NCBI RefSeq assembly: GCF_013127955.1
Contig: NZ_CP053435.1
Location: forward strand, 2,418,001 to 2,482,000
Reading direction: 5' to 3'
DNA from: Spirosoma taeanense
GTDB lineage: Bacteria; Bacteroidota; Bacteroidia; Cytophagales; Spirosomataceae
DNA length: 64,000 nucleotides
In this document: positions 38,524 to 47,167 of the stretch, piece after piece
How the letters are laid out: every line of letters begins with the position of its first letter
How positions within the stretch are numbered: the stretch's first letter is position 1
The notes under the pieces: generated by a model
Databases searched by the model: none
The model's input: only the letters and a program-made list of their open reading frames with translations
Told to the model about the DNA's origin: nothing
Translations under genes and position numbers: made by a program

Positions 38524-39465
38524 ATGCAAACAGTAGGCATCCTTGGCGGAGCCGGCTTCATTGGCAGCTACGTCACCCAAAAATTTCTGAACGAGGGCTA
38601 TACCGTGAAGGTATCCACGACTGACCTTGCCAAACCCGAAAAATACCAGCATCTGCATCAGCTTTCTCACGCTGAAAACCTGACCATCAGTGAAGTGGAC
38701 GTAACCAACGAAGCAGACCTTGGCGAGTTTTTACGGGATTGCAACATTGTGGTTCATAGCGGCACTCCATTTCAATTAGCCGCCGAGAATCCGCAGGAAG
38801 AGGTGTTCGAGCCGACCGTCCGCGGAACCGAAAACTTCCTGAAGGTGGTCAGCCAAACGCCTTCGATACAGAAGGTGGTGTTCGTAGCCTCGGTAGGTGC
38901 GCTCAACACGGCCTACCCAATGCCTAACCCCAACCAGCCCGCCGACCATGTCTATTCTGAAGCCGACGAGCCGTATCTGGACACCACCGCCATTCCGTAC
39001 GCCCAGGCCAAATACTACGCCGATCAAGCCGTGCGGCAGTTTGTGGCAACGCACCCCGACACGGGCTTTGACATCGTGAGCGTGTCGCCTACGGGCGTGA
39101 TGGGCAAACCGCTGTCGGCCCGCGACGACTCTACGTCGGTGGGCCTGCAATATCTGTTCAAAAACAAAATTGCCCCAAATCCTTTCGTGCAGATGCTGTT
39201 CGACCGGGATGTGGAGTTCGCCATTGTGTCGGTTTCCGACGTAGCGGAGGGCATTTTTCGGGCCGCCACCCGCCCCGGACTGCACGGTAAAAACTACCTG
39301 CTCACGGGCGAAAGCTGGCCTGTTTCGGCCCTGACCGCCATGCTGAACCACGAAACGCCCGCCAAAGCCGCCCGCTTGGTGTATAGCAACGCACTGGCTA
39401 CGCAGGACTTAGGCATGGCGTTTCAGCCCGCCCACGTACCCCTGCATGAATACGCCGGAGTCTGA
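38524..39465 (+). CDS. NAD-dependent epimerase/dehydratase-family (dihydroflavonol-reductase-like) oxidoreductase
   Basis: 313-residue extended short-chain dehydrogenase. The Rossmann motif GGAGFIGSY is at residues 8-16; the catalytic YxxxK is YAQAKYYADQAV (about 160), preceded by VVFVASVGALN. The substrate-binding part resembles dihydroflavonol-4-reductase-like and aldehyde-reducing enzymes (VSPTGVMGKPLS). It is cytoplasmic with no signal. The real substrate is unknown. Confidence 0.85.
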   Translation: MQTVGILGGAGFIGSYVTQKFLNEGYTVKVSTTDLAKPEKYQHLHQLSHAENLTISEVDVTNEADLGEFLRDCNIVVHSGTPFQLAAENPQEEVFEPTVRGTENFLKVVSQTPSIQKVVFVASVGALNTAYPMPNPNQPADHVYSEADEPYLDTTAIPYAQAKYYADQAVRQFVATHPDTGFDIVSVSPTGVMGKPLSARDDSTSVGLQYLFKNKIAPNPFVQMLFDRDVEFAIVSVSDVAEGIFRAATRPGLHGKNYLLTGESWPVSALTAMLNHETPAKAARLVYSNALATQDLGMAFQPAHVPLHEYAGV

Positions 39466-39535
39466 CCCTATACCGCTTCTATCCGCACCATTTACCAATT
39501 AATTCTCTAACCAATCAAACCAAATCCAAAATCCA

Positions 39536-40288
39536 ATGAAAACGCTAATCGCCTTATTCGCGCTCCTTTTTGGGTATATTACTACCATCGTGGCACAGGA
39601 TTTTTATCTGCCTGTATCGTCCAAATCTAAACCGGCCATCGCTGCGTTGCATCGCGCTTCGGAACTATACGCCAATGTCCATTTTAAGGATGCCAAATCG
39701 GAACTCGACAAAGCATTGGCCGAAGACCCGAATTTCTTCATGGCTCACGTCTATGCCGTACAGTACGGGTCTAAAGCAGACCGGCCCGCATTGATTGAAA
39801 AAACGCTGGCCCTTGATACCAAAAAACTCACGAAAGCCGAGCAGATTATGCGGGACTTTATTGTCAACTGGCAGAAGGACCCCAACTACAAACCTGTCGA
39901 AGACATGAAAGCGTTAGTGGCGGCCTACCCGAAAACACCACAGGCACTGGAGTGGGCGTCCCTGCATTCGTTTTACACAAACAAAGACGCGGACGCGGGC
40001 TTAGACTACGCCCAGAAACTGGCCAAACTGAGTCCGAAGTACGCGCCCAACTACAACACGCTGGGCTATATGTATGTCCAGAAAAAAGACATGGAAAACG
40101 CCAAAGCCGCTTTGGAAAAGTACGTCGAACTAGCCCCCAATGAACCGAACGCCTACGACAGCCTGGCTGAGTTCTACATGACCAATAAGGACTACGCCAA
40201 ATCGGCCGAATACTACGATAAAGCCGCTGCCATGGGCCTTCCTGATGCCAAAGAACGCGCCGACAAGGCGCGGGCCATGATGAAATAA
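39536..40288 (+). CDS. Secreted TPR-repeat protein
   Basis: 250 residues. A signal peptide (KTLIALFALLFGYITTIVAQ) is followed by tetratricopeptide repeats: SELYANVHFKDAKSELDKAL, a middle helical part, then clear TPR units APNYNTLGYMYVQKKDMENA and PNAYDSLAEFYMTNKDYAKS. It is likely periplasmic and a protein-protein adaptor. It follows the epimerase by 70 bases and is terminated by a hairpin. Confidence 0.8.
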   Translation: MKTLIALFALLFGYITTIVAQDFYLPVSSKSKPAIAALHRASELYANVHFKDAKSELDKALAEDPNFFMAHVYAVQYGSKADRPALIEKTLALDTKKLTKAEQIMRDFIVNWQKDPNYKPVEDMKALVAAYPKTPQALEWASLHSFYTNKDADAGLDYAQKLAKLSPKYAPNYNTLGYMYVQKKDMENAKAALEKYVELAPNEPNAYDSLAEFYMTNKDYAKSAEYYDKAAAMGLPDAKERADKARAMMK

Positions 40289-40345
40289 CACCATGAAGCC
40301 ATAGAAATAAAAGTGGCTTTACACAAGTAGTTTAAGTTAAGAAAC

Positions 40346-40379
40346 AGTAAACCCCTTCTCGCTGGGGAGGGGATTTACT
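40346..40379 (+). terminator. Terminator after TPR gene
   Basis: 13-bp imperfect stem (40346-40358 with 40367-40379; one mismatch and one G-U pair), 8-base loop, then TTTCCTT. Confidence 0.55.
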
Positions 40380-40418
40380 TTCCTTAACCGTTCACAAAAA
40401 ATCAGATTCCAAACTCCC

Positions 40419-40913
40419 ATGAAAATCAACCAAGTACCCCTAATGCTGGGTGCACTTGCAGCTACGCTTTTATTCACTGCCAGCTGCAACTCGCCCGCCA
40501 AAGACAGTACCGTAACGGTCGATAATGCCACGCTTAAAAAAGAAATCGAAGCCGCTAATATTGAGTTCGCTGGTTTCATCGCCAAAGGCGACTCGGTGGG
40601 CATGGCCAATTTCTATACGGAAGACGCGAAACTGATGTTCGCGAACGCCCCAGCCATTGTGGGCCGCAAAAATATTCAGGCGGCCATACACAACGTCCTC
40701 GGTTCTGGAATCGCCAAAGCTGAGTTTACCACTATCGACGTATGGGGAACCGGCGATTTCATGTCGGAGGAAGGCCAGTCAAGCCTGTTCGATAAAGCCG
40801 GTACGCAGGTGGTCAAGGACAAGTACATCGTCCTCTGGAAAAAGGAAGCCGGTAAATGGAGGCCCTTCCGCGACATATCCAACTCCGATCTCCCCCTGCC
40901 TGCGGCTAAGTAA
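40419..40913 (+). CDS. SnoaL/DUF4440-like lipoprotein
   Basis: 164 residues. The signal MKINQVPLMLGALAATLLFTASC has lipobox Cys23 and is nearly shared with three other genes in this block. The mature domain is a SnoaL/NTF2-like cone fold of the DUF4440 type: IEAANIEFAGFIAKGDSVGMANFYTEDAKLMFANAPAIVGR, ending KDKYIVLWKKEAGKWRPFRDISNSDLP. Such domains bind small ligands or act as cyclases/isomerases; no catalytic assignment is possible. It is 38 bases before a paralogue. Confidence 0.8.
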   Translation: MKINQVPLMLGALAATLLFTASCNSPAKDSTVTVDNATLKKEIEAANIEFAGFIAKGDSVGMANFYTEDAKLMFANAPAIVGRKNIQAAIHNVLGSGIAKAEFTTIDVWGTGDFMSEEGQSSLFDKAGTQVVKDKYIVLWKKEAGKWRPFRDISNSDLPLPAAK

Positions 40914-40951
40914 ATCAACATAATCAATCCACCCTTTTTAACAATAGTCCA

Positions 40952-41491
40952 TTGAAAACCAATCAAGTACTCCAGATGCTGGCCGTTATTACGGCCCTGT
41001 TCCTGTTTGCCGCCGGTTGTAGTTCGCCCGCAAAGGATAATGATACAAAAACAACCGCCGTGTCGGCAATGGCACCTGAGCAAAAGCAGGCGATTGAACA
41101 GGAGATTTCTTCTCTTGTGAAAGAATTCTTCCAGCAGGTCGAAAAACTGGACATCGAAACGTGTATGTCCTACTTTGAAAATACACCTGATTTTCAGGCC
41201 GTCAATCCCGATGGCACCTTCGGCGATTACGACGCGCTAAAAAAATTGAACGCAGACGGGTTTAGCCAGATGAAGACGTTGAGTGTCGTGCCAACCAAGG
41301 AAGCGATTCGGGTTTTGACTGACTCGCTGGTGCTTTATACCTTCTCGGTGGAACAGGATGCAACGCTCAAAACCGGCCAGAAAATAAAGTATGAACACGT
41401 AGCGGGAACAATGCTCTTCACCAAAATCAATGGCGCGTGGAAAGCGACGTTTTACCAGGAGTCGGCATCGGCACCGGTAGCAGTCAAGTAG
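40952..41491 (+). CDS. SnoaL-like lipoprotein (TTG start)
   Basis: 179 residues. The start is TTG at 40952: the resulting leader KTNQVLQMLAVITALFLFAAGC (Cys23) matches the sister lipoproteins in this block, which supports this rare codon. The mature part is NTF2-like (EISSLVKEFFQQVEKLDIETCMSYFENTPDFQAVNPDGTFGDY and a C-terminal strand AGTMLFTKINGAWKATFYQES). A hairpin terminator follows. No function is known. Confidence 0.75.
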   Translation: MKTNQVLQMLAVITALFLFAAGCSSPAKDNDTKTTAVSAMAPEQKQAIEQEISSLVKEFFQQVEKLDIETCMSYFENTPDFQAVNPDGTFGDYDALKKLNADGFSQMKTLSVVPTKEAIRVLTDSLVLYTFSVEQDATLKTGQKIKYEHVAGTMLFTKINGAWKATFYQESASAPVAVK

Positions 41492-41497
41492 CAAAGT

Positions 41498-41538
41498 CGG
41501 CCCATTCTTGGGTGCTGATAACGCAAAAGAATGGGCCG
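41498..41538 (+). terminator. Terminator after TTG-start lipoprotein gene
   Basis: Perfect 12-bp stem CGGCCCATTCTT (41498-41509) with AAGAATGGGCCG (41527-41538), 17-base loop, followed by TACTATTTAATT. Confidence 0.65.
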
Positions 41539-41574
41539 TACTATTTAATTGACCAACTTCATTAAATAAAGAAC

Positions 41575-42480
41575 ATGTATAAAAATAATTTACGCCTAAT
41601 CATAATTACCTTATTAGTTTTAGTAGCATCGGCAGCCGTTCATGAATTAATGGGGCAGGCAAATTCCACGCCCGTTATTAATCAAAAAGCAGAACATGCG
41701 CTACAGTCAAGGATTAACAAGACTACGTATAATTTATCTATTTCATTGCCTCAACATTATTCTCCCAACGACACAGTTCATTATCCTGTATTATATATTC
41801 TGGACGGAGGATTAGCTTTTCCTATCGCCCATGCTGCCCGAACGTCAATGGACATGTTTGGCGATTTGGATAAAATGATAATTGTAGGAATTGACTACGA
41901 ATGGAAACAATCATTAACGCCTTGGATGACAAACAGGTGGAAAGATTACACGCCAACAAAAGATGCCGCATTTGATGCAAGTCCTACGTACACCAAAGCA
42001 TTTGGTTTAACTGAAGGTTCTTTATCATCCGGGGGAGCTCCTATTTTTTTAAATGTAATCAAAACAGAAATTATTCCATTTATTGATAAGAGCTACAAAA
42101 CCACAACAGAACGCGGCATTTCGGGCCATTCATTTGGTGGATTATTTGTTAATTATTGTCTTTTTATGGCCCCGGATCTATTCGGCAGGTATGGCATAAA
42201 TAGCCCCTCTTTATGGTGGAACAGTAAAGAAATGTTTAAAATTGAAAAGACATTTTCAGCAAAAAATCAATCGTTACCCGTCCAAATTTTTATGTCTGTT
42301 GGTAGCATGGAAGGTAAATCAATGACGCCTGTAATGACTGCGTTTGCAGATACGCTAAAGAGCAGAAATTACAAAGGGTTAACCCTAACTACGCACATAT
42401 TTGAGGACGAAACGCACATGTCGGTAGTGCCAGCAATGATTAGTCGAACACTCAAGGTGTTGTATGGCCCAAAAAAATGA
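41575..42480 (+). CDS. Exported alpha/beta-hydrolase esterase (IroE/Fes-like)
   Basis: 301 residues of the putative-esterase family that includes siderophore and feruloyl esterases. N-terminal hydrophobic signal (LRLIIITLLVLVASAAVHELMGQ). Nucleophile Ser186 in GHSFGG, an HYPVLYILDGG strand before it and His in FEDETHMSVVPA near the C-terminus complete a likely catalytic triad. The gene is visibly richer in A and T than its neighbours (many AAT, TTA and ATT codons), hinting at recent acquisition. The substrate is unknown. Confidence 0.83.
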   Translation: MYKNNLRLIIITLLVLVASAAVHELMGQANSTPVINQKAEHALQSRINKTTYNLSISLPQHYSPNDTVHYPVLYILDGGLAFPIAHAARTSMDMFGDLDKMIIVGIDYEWKQSLTPWMTNRWKDYTPTKDAAFDASPTYTKAFGLTEGSLSSGGAPIFLNVIKTEIIPFIDKSYKTTTERGISGHSFGGLFVNYCLFMAPDLFGRYGINSPSLWWNSKEMFKIEKTFSAKNQSLPVQIFMSVGSMEGKSMTPVMTAFADTLKSRNYKGLTLTTHIFEDETHMSVVPAMISRTLKVLYGPKK

Positions 42481-42574
42481 TACACTACAGCTAACAGTTT
42501 AACCAAACAATGAGAGCACACTGAGCGCAAATAAAACCTATATCCTCGCAGCCTTTTCTCTATTCGATAGACCC

Positions 42575-43069
42575 ATGAAAATCAACCAAGTTATTCATGC
42601 TTTTGCCGTCCTGCTTCTGTTTACCGTCGGTTGCAACACCTCCCCCCAAAAAGCAGATGAGAAACCAGCGGCTCAATCCGATGGACCGGAGTATTTTATG
42701 TTACGGCCTGAAGTCGAGAAAGCGTATGGCTATTCCCATGCCGTTCGGATTGGCAATGAACTGAAAATATCGGGTGCGGTCAGTATGGACGAGAAAGGAA
42801 ACCTGACGGCCAAAGGTGACCTGGGCCAACAAATGAAAAATTGCTACGCCGATCTGGACAAAATCCTGAAGCACTATGGCTACACCTGGGACGACGTTGT
42901 GGTGGAGAATATTCTGACCACGAACATGCCCGAATTTGTGAATCAGTCGGCTTACCGAAATACGATCTATAAAAAGCAATTTCCGACCGGGTCGTGGTTT
43001 GGCGTAAAGGAGTTAGCCTTGCCCGGCCAGTTGATTGAGATTGAGTTAGAAGCCTATAAAGTGCGCTAA
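42575..43069 (+). CDS. RidA (YjgF)-family lipoprotein
   Basis: 164 residues. The leader MKINQVIHAFAVLLLFTVGC gives lipobox Cys20, the same leader type as the SnoaL lipoproteins nearby. The mature part is a RidA-like fold: GYSHAVRIGNELKISGAVSMD, NCYADLDKILKHYGYTWDDV and SWFGVKELALPGQLIEIEL. Cytosolic RidA deaminates reactive enamines/imines using a conserved Arg near the C-terminus; here the corresponding segment (NMPEFVNQSAY, then TGSWFGVKEL) lacks an obvious such Arg, so the reaction may differ. Export as a lipoprotein is unusual for the family. Confidence 0.8.
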   Translation: MKINQVIHAFAVLLLFTVGCNTSPQKADEKPAAQSDGPEYFMLRPEVEKAYGYSHAVRIGNELKISGAVSMDEKGNLTAKGDLGQQMKNCYADLDKILKHYGYTWDDVVVENILTTNMPEFVNQSAYRNTIYKKQFPTGSWFGVKELALPGQLIEIELEAYKVR

Positions 43070-43153
43070 TCCAATGAATCGAATTCGATGATGAGCCTCG
43101 TCATTTTTACAGATTCCTGCTTGAGGCTATCCCAAATCTCCCATGCCACATAG

Positions 43154-44422
43154 ATGAGTTTTAGCCGCTGTACCGAAATGACCTTTCCGCTCCCCTATAC
43201 ATCTGCAACCGCAAACTCCCTCAGTCCAGCGCCTTCATTACTCAAAAGCCGCATCGATTCCATCGACGTCCTGCGGGGCCTGATTATGGTCATTATGGCG
43301 CTGGATCATACGCGCGATTTCTTCCACGCCCAAGCCAATACCGACGACCCGCTCAATCTCGATACCACCACGCCGGTCCTGTACGCCACCCGCTGGATTA
43401 CCCATTTCTGCGCCCCTACGTTTGCCTTGCTATCCGGTACGTCCATCTACCTGCAGGGTTTACGAAAATCGCGCAGCGAGTTGAGTCTGTTCCTGCTGAA
43501 ACGGGGTCTTTGGCTCATTGTAGCCGAGGTACTCCTGATTGTGCCAGTGGATACGTTTACCCTGTTTAATACCATTACGCTGGTCGTTTTCTGGTCGCTG
43601 GGCATCAGCATGGTGTTCATGGCCGGACTGACGTGGCTGCCGTTCCGGGCCATATTGGGCATTGGGTTAGCGATCGTTTTAGGCCATAATCTGCTGGATG
43701 CGGTGGAACAGGCACCGGGGTTTACGTCGGGTTTTTGGTGGGCGCTGTTCCATGGTGGCAGTCACCGTGTGTTTGACTACGAGCCTGGTCGGGCCATTGT
43801 GGTACTGTACCCATTTCTACCCTGGCTGGGGCTAATGATACTGGGTTACTGCCTGGGCCGTTTGTTTGAGCCAGCGGTTGAAGCCAGGAAGCGTCAACAA
43901 CGGCTGTTTTATCTCGGTGCCGGAGCCATTGGGTTATTTGTGGGGCTGCGTTTGCAGAATGAATACGGCGACCCCTTCCCATGGAGCGTCCAGAAAGATG
44001 GCCTCACAACGTTGTTCTCGTTCCTGAAGGTGCATAAATACCCACCATCGCTGCTGTATATGTGCATTACGGTAGGGCCAGGGCTACTGGTACTGGCGTT
44101 GCTGGAGAATGTACACAATCGCGTTACGAGCGTGCTGCGTACCTACGGACGAACGGCCTTTTTTTATTACACGATCCATTTTCTTGTGCTCCATACCCTG
44201 CGCATGATTGTCTTTTTTGCCGCTGGCCACACCATGACGGAGGCCGATAAAGCGCTGCAAACCATACCGATGCGGTTTGTACTGCCCGGCGATGGAGGCT
44301 ACAATCTTGGGGTGGTTTACCTGATCTGGATAGCCGTTGTCGCGTCGTTGTATCCCCTGTGTCGCTGGTTTGACACGTACAAGACAACGCATAAAGAGCA
44401 GTGGTGGCTAAGCTATCTATGA
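43154..44422 (+). CDS. DUF1624/heparan-glucosaminide acetyltransferase-like membrane protein
   Basis: 422-residue inner-membrane protein. It opens with SRIDSIDVLRGLIMVIMALDHTRDFFH, the signature of the HGSNAT-like family, with the conserved DHTRDFFH near the first helix. About ten hydrophobic helices follow (e.g. LIVAEVLLIVPVDTFTLF, RAILGIGLAIVLGHNLL, YTIHFLVLHTLRMIVFFAAG). Related proteins transfer acyl groups to sugars across the membrane. The ATG at 43154 is used; an alternative at 43178 would remove 8 residues. Confidence 0.85.
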   Translation: MSFSRCTEMTFPLPYTSATANSLSPAPSLLKSRIDSIDVLRGLIMVIMALDHTRDFFHAQANTDDPLNLDTTTPVLYATRWITHFCAPTFALLSGTSIYLQGLRKSRSELSLFLLKRGLWLIVAEVLLIVPVDTFTLFNTITLVVFWSLGISMVFMAGLTWLPFRAILGIGLAIVLGHNLLDAVEQAPGFTSGFWWALFHGGSHRVFDYEPGRAIVVLYPFLPWLGLMILGYCLGRLFEPAVEARKRQQRLFYLGAGAIGLFVGLRLQNEYGDPFPWSVQKDGLTTLFSFLKVHKYPPSLLYMCITVGPGLLVLALLENVHNRVTSVLRTYGRTAFFYYTIHFLVLHTLRMIVFFAAGHTMTEADKALQTIPMRFVLPGDGGYNLGVVYLIWIAVVASLYPLCRWFDTYKTTHKEQWWLSYL

Positions 44423-44502
44423 TCAATCAATTCGGGATAAAACAACAGGCATTCGGGCGCTTTATCTGAACCCGTAGTGACCAACCAAAACCTATTAAGG
44501 AA

Positions 44503-45039
44503 ATGAACACAAGTGAAAAAGTAAAAACAAGAACTGTTGTCATTCCTGACGACTTGGAAGCCGTTAATAAATTATGGTTTGACTATTTAGTTTGGGGTAA
44601 CGACAAAATGCAGGAACTCTACGGCATCCATCCTCATAATCCCGAAGAAACTGTCGAACAGGATATCCAACAGATTGGCAAGTTTCAACCCCCTTACGGA
44701 CAGTTACTATTGGCTATTTATGAAGGTGAAGTATGTGGGCTTGGAAGTCTGAAACGTATCAACTCCGACATCGGTGAGATAAAACGAATGTTTGTTGATC
44801 CAGCCAGTAGACGTATTGGAGCTGGACGAGCTATCCTCGCAGGACTTTTACTTGAAGCGAGAAAAGTCGGTTATAAAAAAATTCGGCTTGACAGTCCAAA
44901 GTTTATGGAAGCAGCTCACGCCTTATATAGACGTTTTGGATTTCGTGACATTGACGCGTATCCAGAAATGGAAATCCCCGCCGAGTTTAAAGACTATCTG
45001 TTATTTATGGAATTGAATTTAACGGACGACACTACATAA
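44503..45039 (+). CDS. GNAT-family N-acetyltransferase
   Basis: 178-residue cytoplasmic acetyltransferase. The acetyl-CoA-binding motif A is RMFVDPASRRIGAGRAIL (about 109-126), followed by EARKVGYKKIRLDS and the C-terminal FMEAAHALYRRFGFRDIDAY. The acceptor cannot be predicted. The gene is somewhat AT-richer than most of the window, like the esterase at 41575. Confidence 0.88.
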   Translation: MNTSEKVKTRTVVIPDDLEAVNKLWFDYLVWGNDKMQELYGIHPHNPEETVEQDIQQIGKFQPPYGQLLLAIYEGEVCGLGSLKRINSDIGEIKRMFVDPASRRIGAGRAILAGLLLEARKVGYKKIRLDSPKFMEAAHALYRRFGFRDIDAYPEMEIPAEFKDYLLFMELNLTDDTT

Positions 45040-45122
45040 ATCCGAAATCATGAGCACAGACAAGCCCAGCCTATACTGCTGGGGGATCGATTTTAAAACA
45101 GTCAAACCAATCAATCAAATTC

Positions 45123-45527
45123 ATGAAACATCTCATGATTTCACTATCTGCACTTTGGCTGCTGGTTAGCCTCGGCATGTCGTCATCGGCACAGGCTCAG
45201 CAAACGTCAACGACCCAACTCAAAAGTATTCACCTTTTCGATATGCCAGCAGGTGTAACGGAGGCACAGCTGTCGGCGCTGATTGGCGAGTTGAACACGG
45301 TCATTAAACGCCTGGGGTACAGTAACGCCGGATACACACTCTACAAAGTAGAGGAAAAAGGAGCCGACAAATACCGCTACTTCTTCGAGGGTAATTGGCC
45401 CAATGCAGAAGCGTATAAGAAAATCCACGACGACAAATCGTTTCAGGAAGCAGATAAAAAATTGGGTACAGTATACGAGAAAATAAAAGCCGTCGAACTC
45501 TACCGTCGCTTAGTGAGAGTGCCCTAA
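45123..45527 (+). CDS. Small exported protein, ferredoxin-like barrel (Dabb/ABM-like)
   Basis: 134 residues with a signal peptide (MKHLMISLSALWLLVSLGMSSSAQA). The mature domain of about 105 residues starts KSIHLFDMPAGVTEAQLSALIGELNTVIKRLGY and has a central strand YRYFFEGNWPNAEAYKKIHDD followed by helices, resembling the dimeric alpha/beta barrel superfamily (Dabb or antibiotic-biosynthesis monooxygenase type). It is 18 bases upstream of the next DUF4440 lipoprotein gene, so probably in one operon. Confidence 0.65.
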   Translation: MKHLMISLSALWLLVSLGMSSSAQAQQTSTTQLKSIHLFDMPAGVTEAQLSALIGELNTVIKRLGYSNAGYTLYKVEEKGADKYRYFFEGNWPNAEAYKKIHDDKSFQEADKKLGTVYEKIKAVELYRRLVRVP

Positions 45528-45545
45528 ATCGTTTAAACCAAAACT

Positions 45546-46058
45546 ATGAAAACCAATCCATTTACCCTGATCTTGGCCGTTGTCGCTATTACGTCTGTCT
45601 GGGTTACCGGTTGTAACGCCCCCGCCCAAAAAGCAGACGCTACCACTGAGCAGGTAGCTGCTAAACTCGACATGGCCGCCATTAAAACGGAAATACAAGC
45701 CATCGAAACCGAATGGGCCAGCGCCACAACCGCTAAGGACATCGACAAAGTAATGGCACTCTACACAGACGATGCCATAGAAATGGCCGACGACGAACCC
45801 ATGTCCGTAGGAAAGGCTGCTATCCGGCAGGTGTTGCTCAAAAGTATGAAAGCGCGCAAGGCCGGTACTACGGTTTCCTACGAGACGATGGACGTGTACG
45901 GCGATGGCAACGTAGTGACCGAAGTCGGGAAGACAACGGTTAAAGACGTGGCTGGCAACCTGGTGAGCACCGGCAAATACATGGGCATATTTGAAAAACG
46001 CGACGGAAAATTCATCTGCATCCGCGACATAAACAACGAGGATCAGAAGGGCAAGTGA
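45546..46058 (+). CDS. SnoaL/DUF4440-like lipoprotein
   Basis: 170 residues. Leader MKTNPFTLILAVVAITSVWV with lipobox TGC (Cys23). The mature domain is clear DUF4440: IKTEIQAIETEWASATTAKDIDKVMALYTDDAIEMADDEPMSVGKAAIR, ending GKYMGIFEKRDGKFICIRDINNED. It is a paralogue of the genes at 40419 and 47660. No catalytic residues can be named. Confidence 0.82.
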   Translation: MKTNPFTLILAVVAITSVWVTGCNAPAQKADATTEQVAAKLDMAAIKTEIQAIETEWASATTAKDIDKVMALYTDDAIEMADDEPMSVGKAAIRQVLLKSMKARKAGTTVSYETMDVYGDGNVVTEVGKTTVKDVAGNLVSTGKYMGIFEKRDGKFICIRDINNEDQKGK

Positions 46059-46172
46059 GGAGTGCCAGACCACTAAAACCGCTGAAAAACAACTAGTTAA
46101 TCCTGGGGTTAGTCTAAGGCAACCAGCCCTGCCCGGTCAGCTCATCAATATTGAAACGGTTCAATCACAATT

Positions 46173-47156
46173 ATGGAACATCCACCAAACATCCCCCGTC
46201 GAAGCTGGCTTCGCTTAAGCGTTGGCCTGGCTGCCGGCACGGTCGGCACGGCGTTTACGCGGACCGATGCCAACAAAGACCGTTGCGCCGTTACGCCCCG
46301 TCAGGAACTTGGGCCATTCCCAACCATGCGGTTCCGGTCGCAGGCCGACCATGACGTTGACCTCACGCAGATAACCGGACAGGCAGGCATCGCTACGGGT
46401 GAGGTCATCATCGTGAAAGGTAAAATACTCGACACCAGTTGTCAGCCCATTGCAGGGGCTATTGTTGAGATTTGGCAGGCTAATCACCACGGCAAATACC
46501 GCCACGAGTATGACGACTCCGGCCAGTCGGACGCCAACTTTCAGGGCTGGGCGCAGGCGGTTACCAATGCAAACGGAGAATACCAGTTCAAAACGATACT
46601 GCCGGGATTGTATGGTCGGCGGGCGCGGCATATCCACTATAAAGTGGCCAAACGCGGCTACCACGAACTGGTTACGCAACTTTACTTCGATGGCGAGGAA
46701 CGTAACAGGACCGACGAGATTCTGAACTCATTTACCCATGAAGAACAGATGCGGCTGACGGGTAAACTAGACAAAACTACCCCAACGCCAACCATCGAGT
46801 TTACGATCAACCTCGACAAGGTGGTGGTGGGCGCGCTGCCCGCGAAGGTCCTGGCTGACTATACGGGCGAGTATGTATTGCAGGTGAAGGGCACCGACTA
46901 CGAGCAGCTTCTAAATACGTTTCTGGGCGGACCCTACGACAAGGTTACCATGCAGGTGGAGCAACAGGATGGTCTGCTTTATCTGACTACCACCAAGGCT
47001 CCCAAAGCCGAACTGTTCTGGAAAGCCAAAGATCAGTTCGATGCGGCTTCATTTTACGACACGGTGCTGACGTTTGGCCGCAATGCCGCCGGTAAGGTAG
47101 TGTCGGCCACGTTTCGGGCGCGGGATGGACAAGAGTTGCATGGCAGACGAGTGTAG
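46173..47156 (+). CDS. Tat-exported intradiol ring-cleavage dioxygenase with extra C-terminal domain
   Basis: 327 residues. The N-terminus PRRSWLRLSVGLAAGTVGTAF is a twin-arginine signal, suggesting folding with its metal before export. Residues about 60-185 form an intradiol dioxygenase domain: GEVIIVKGKILDTSCQPIAG, WQANHHGKYRHEYDD and LPGLYGRRARHIHYKV. The four non-heme Fe(III) ligands expected are Tyr109, Tyr147, His153 and His155, all present. It may open catechol-type rings. Residues about 190-327 form a second, beta-rich domain (LADYTGEYVLQVKG, GLLYLTTTKAPKAELF) resembling the DUF3471-type domain seen at the end of some serine hydrolases. Gene spacing to the next lipoprotein is 11 bases. 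Confidence 0.83.
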   Translation: MEHPPNIPRRSWLRLSVGLAAGTVGTAFTRTDANKDRCAVTPRQELGPFPTMRFRSQADHDVDLTQITGQAGIATGEVIIVKGKILDTSCQPIAGAIVEIWQANHHGKYRHEYDDSGQSDANFQGWAQAVTNANGEYQFKTILPGLYGRRARHIHYKVAKRGYHELVTQLYFDGEERNRTDEILNSFTHEEQMRLTGKLDKTTPTPTIEFTINLDKVVVGALPAKVLADYTGEYVLQVKGTDYEQLLNTFLGGPYDKVTMQVEQQDGLLYLTTTKAPKAELFWKAKDQFDAASFYDTVLTFGRNAAGKVVSATFRARDGQELHGRRV

Positions 47157-47167
47157 AAAACAGAAAA

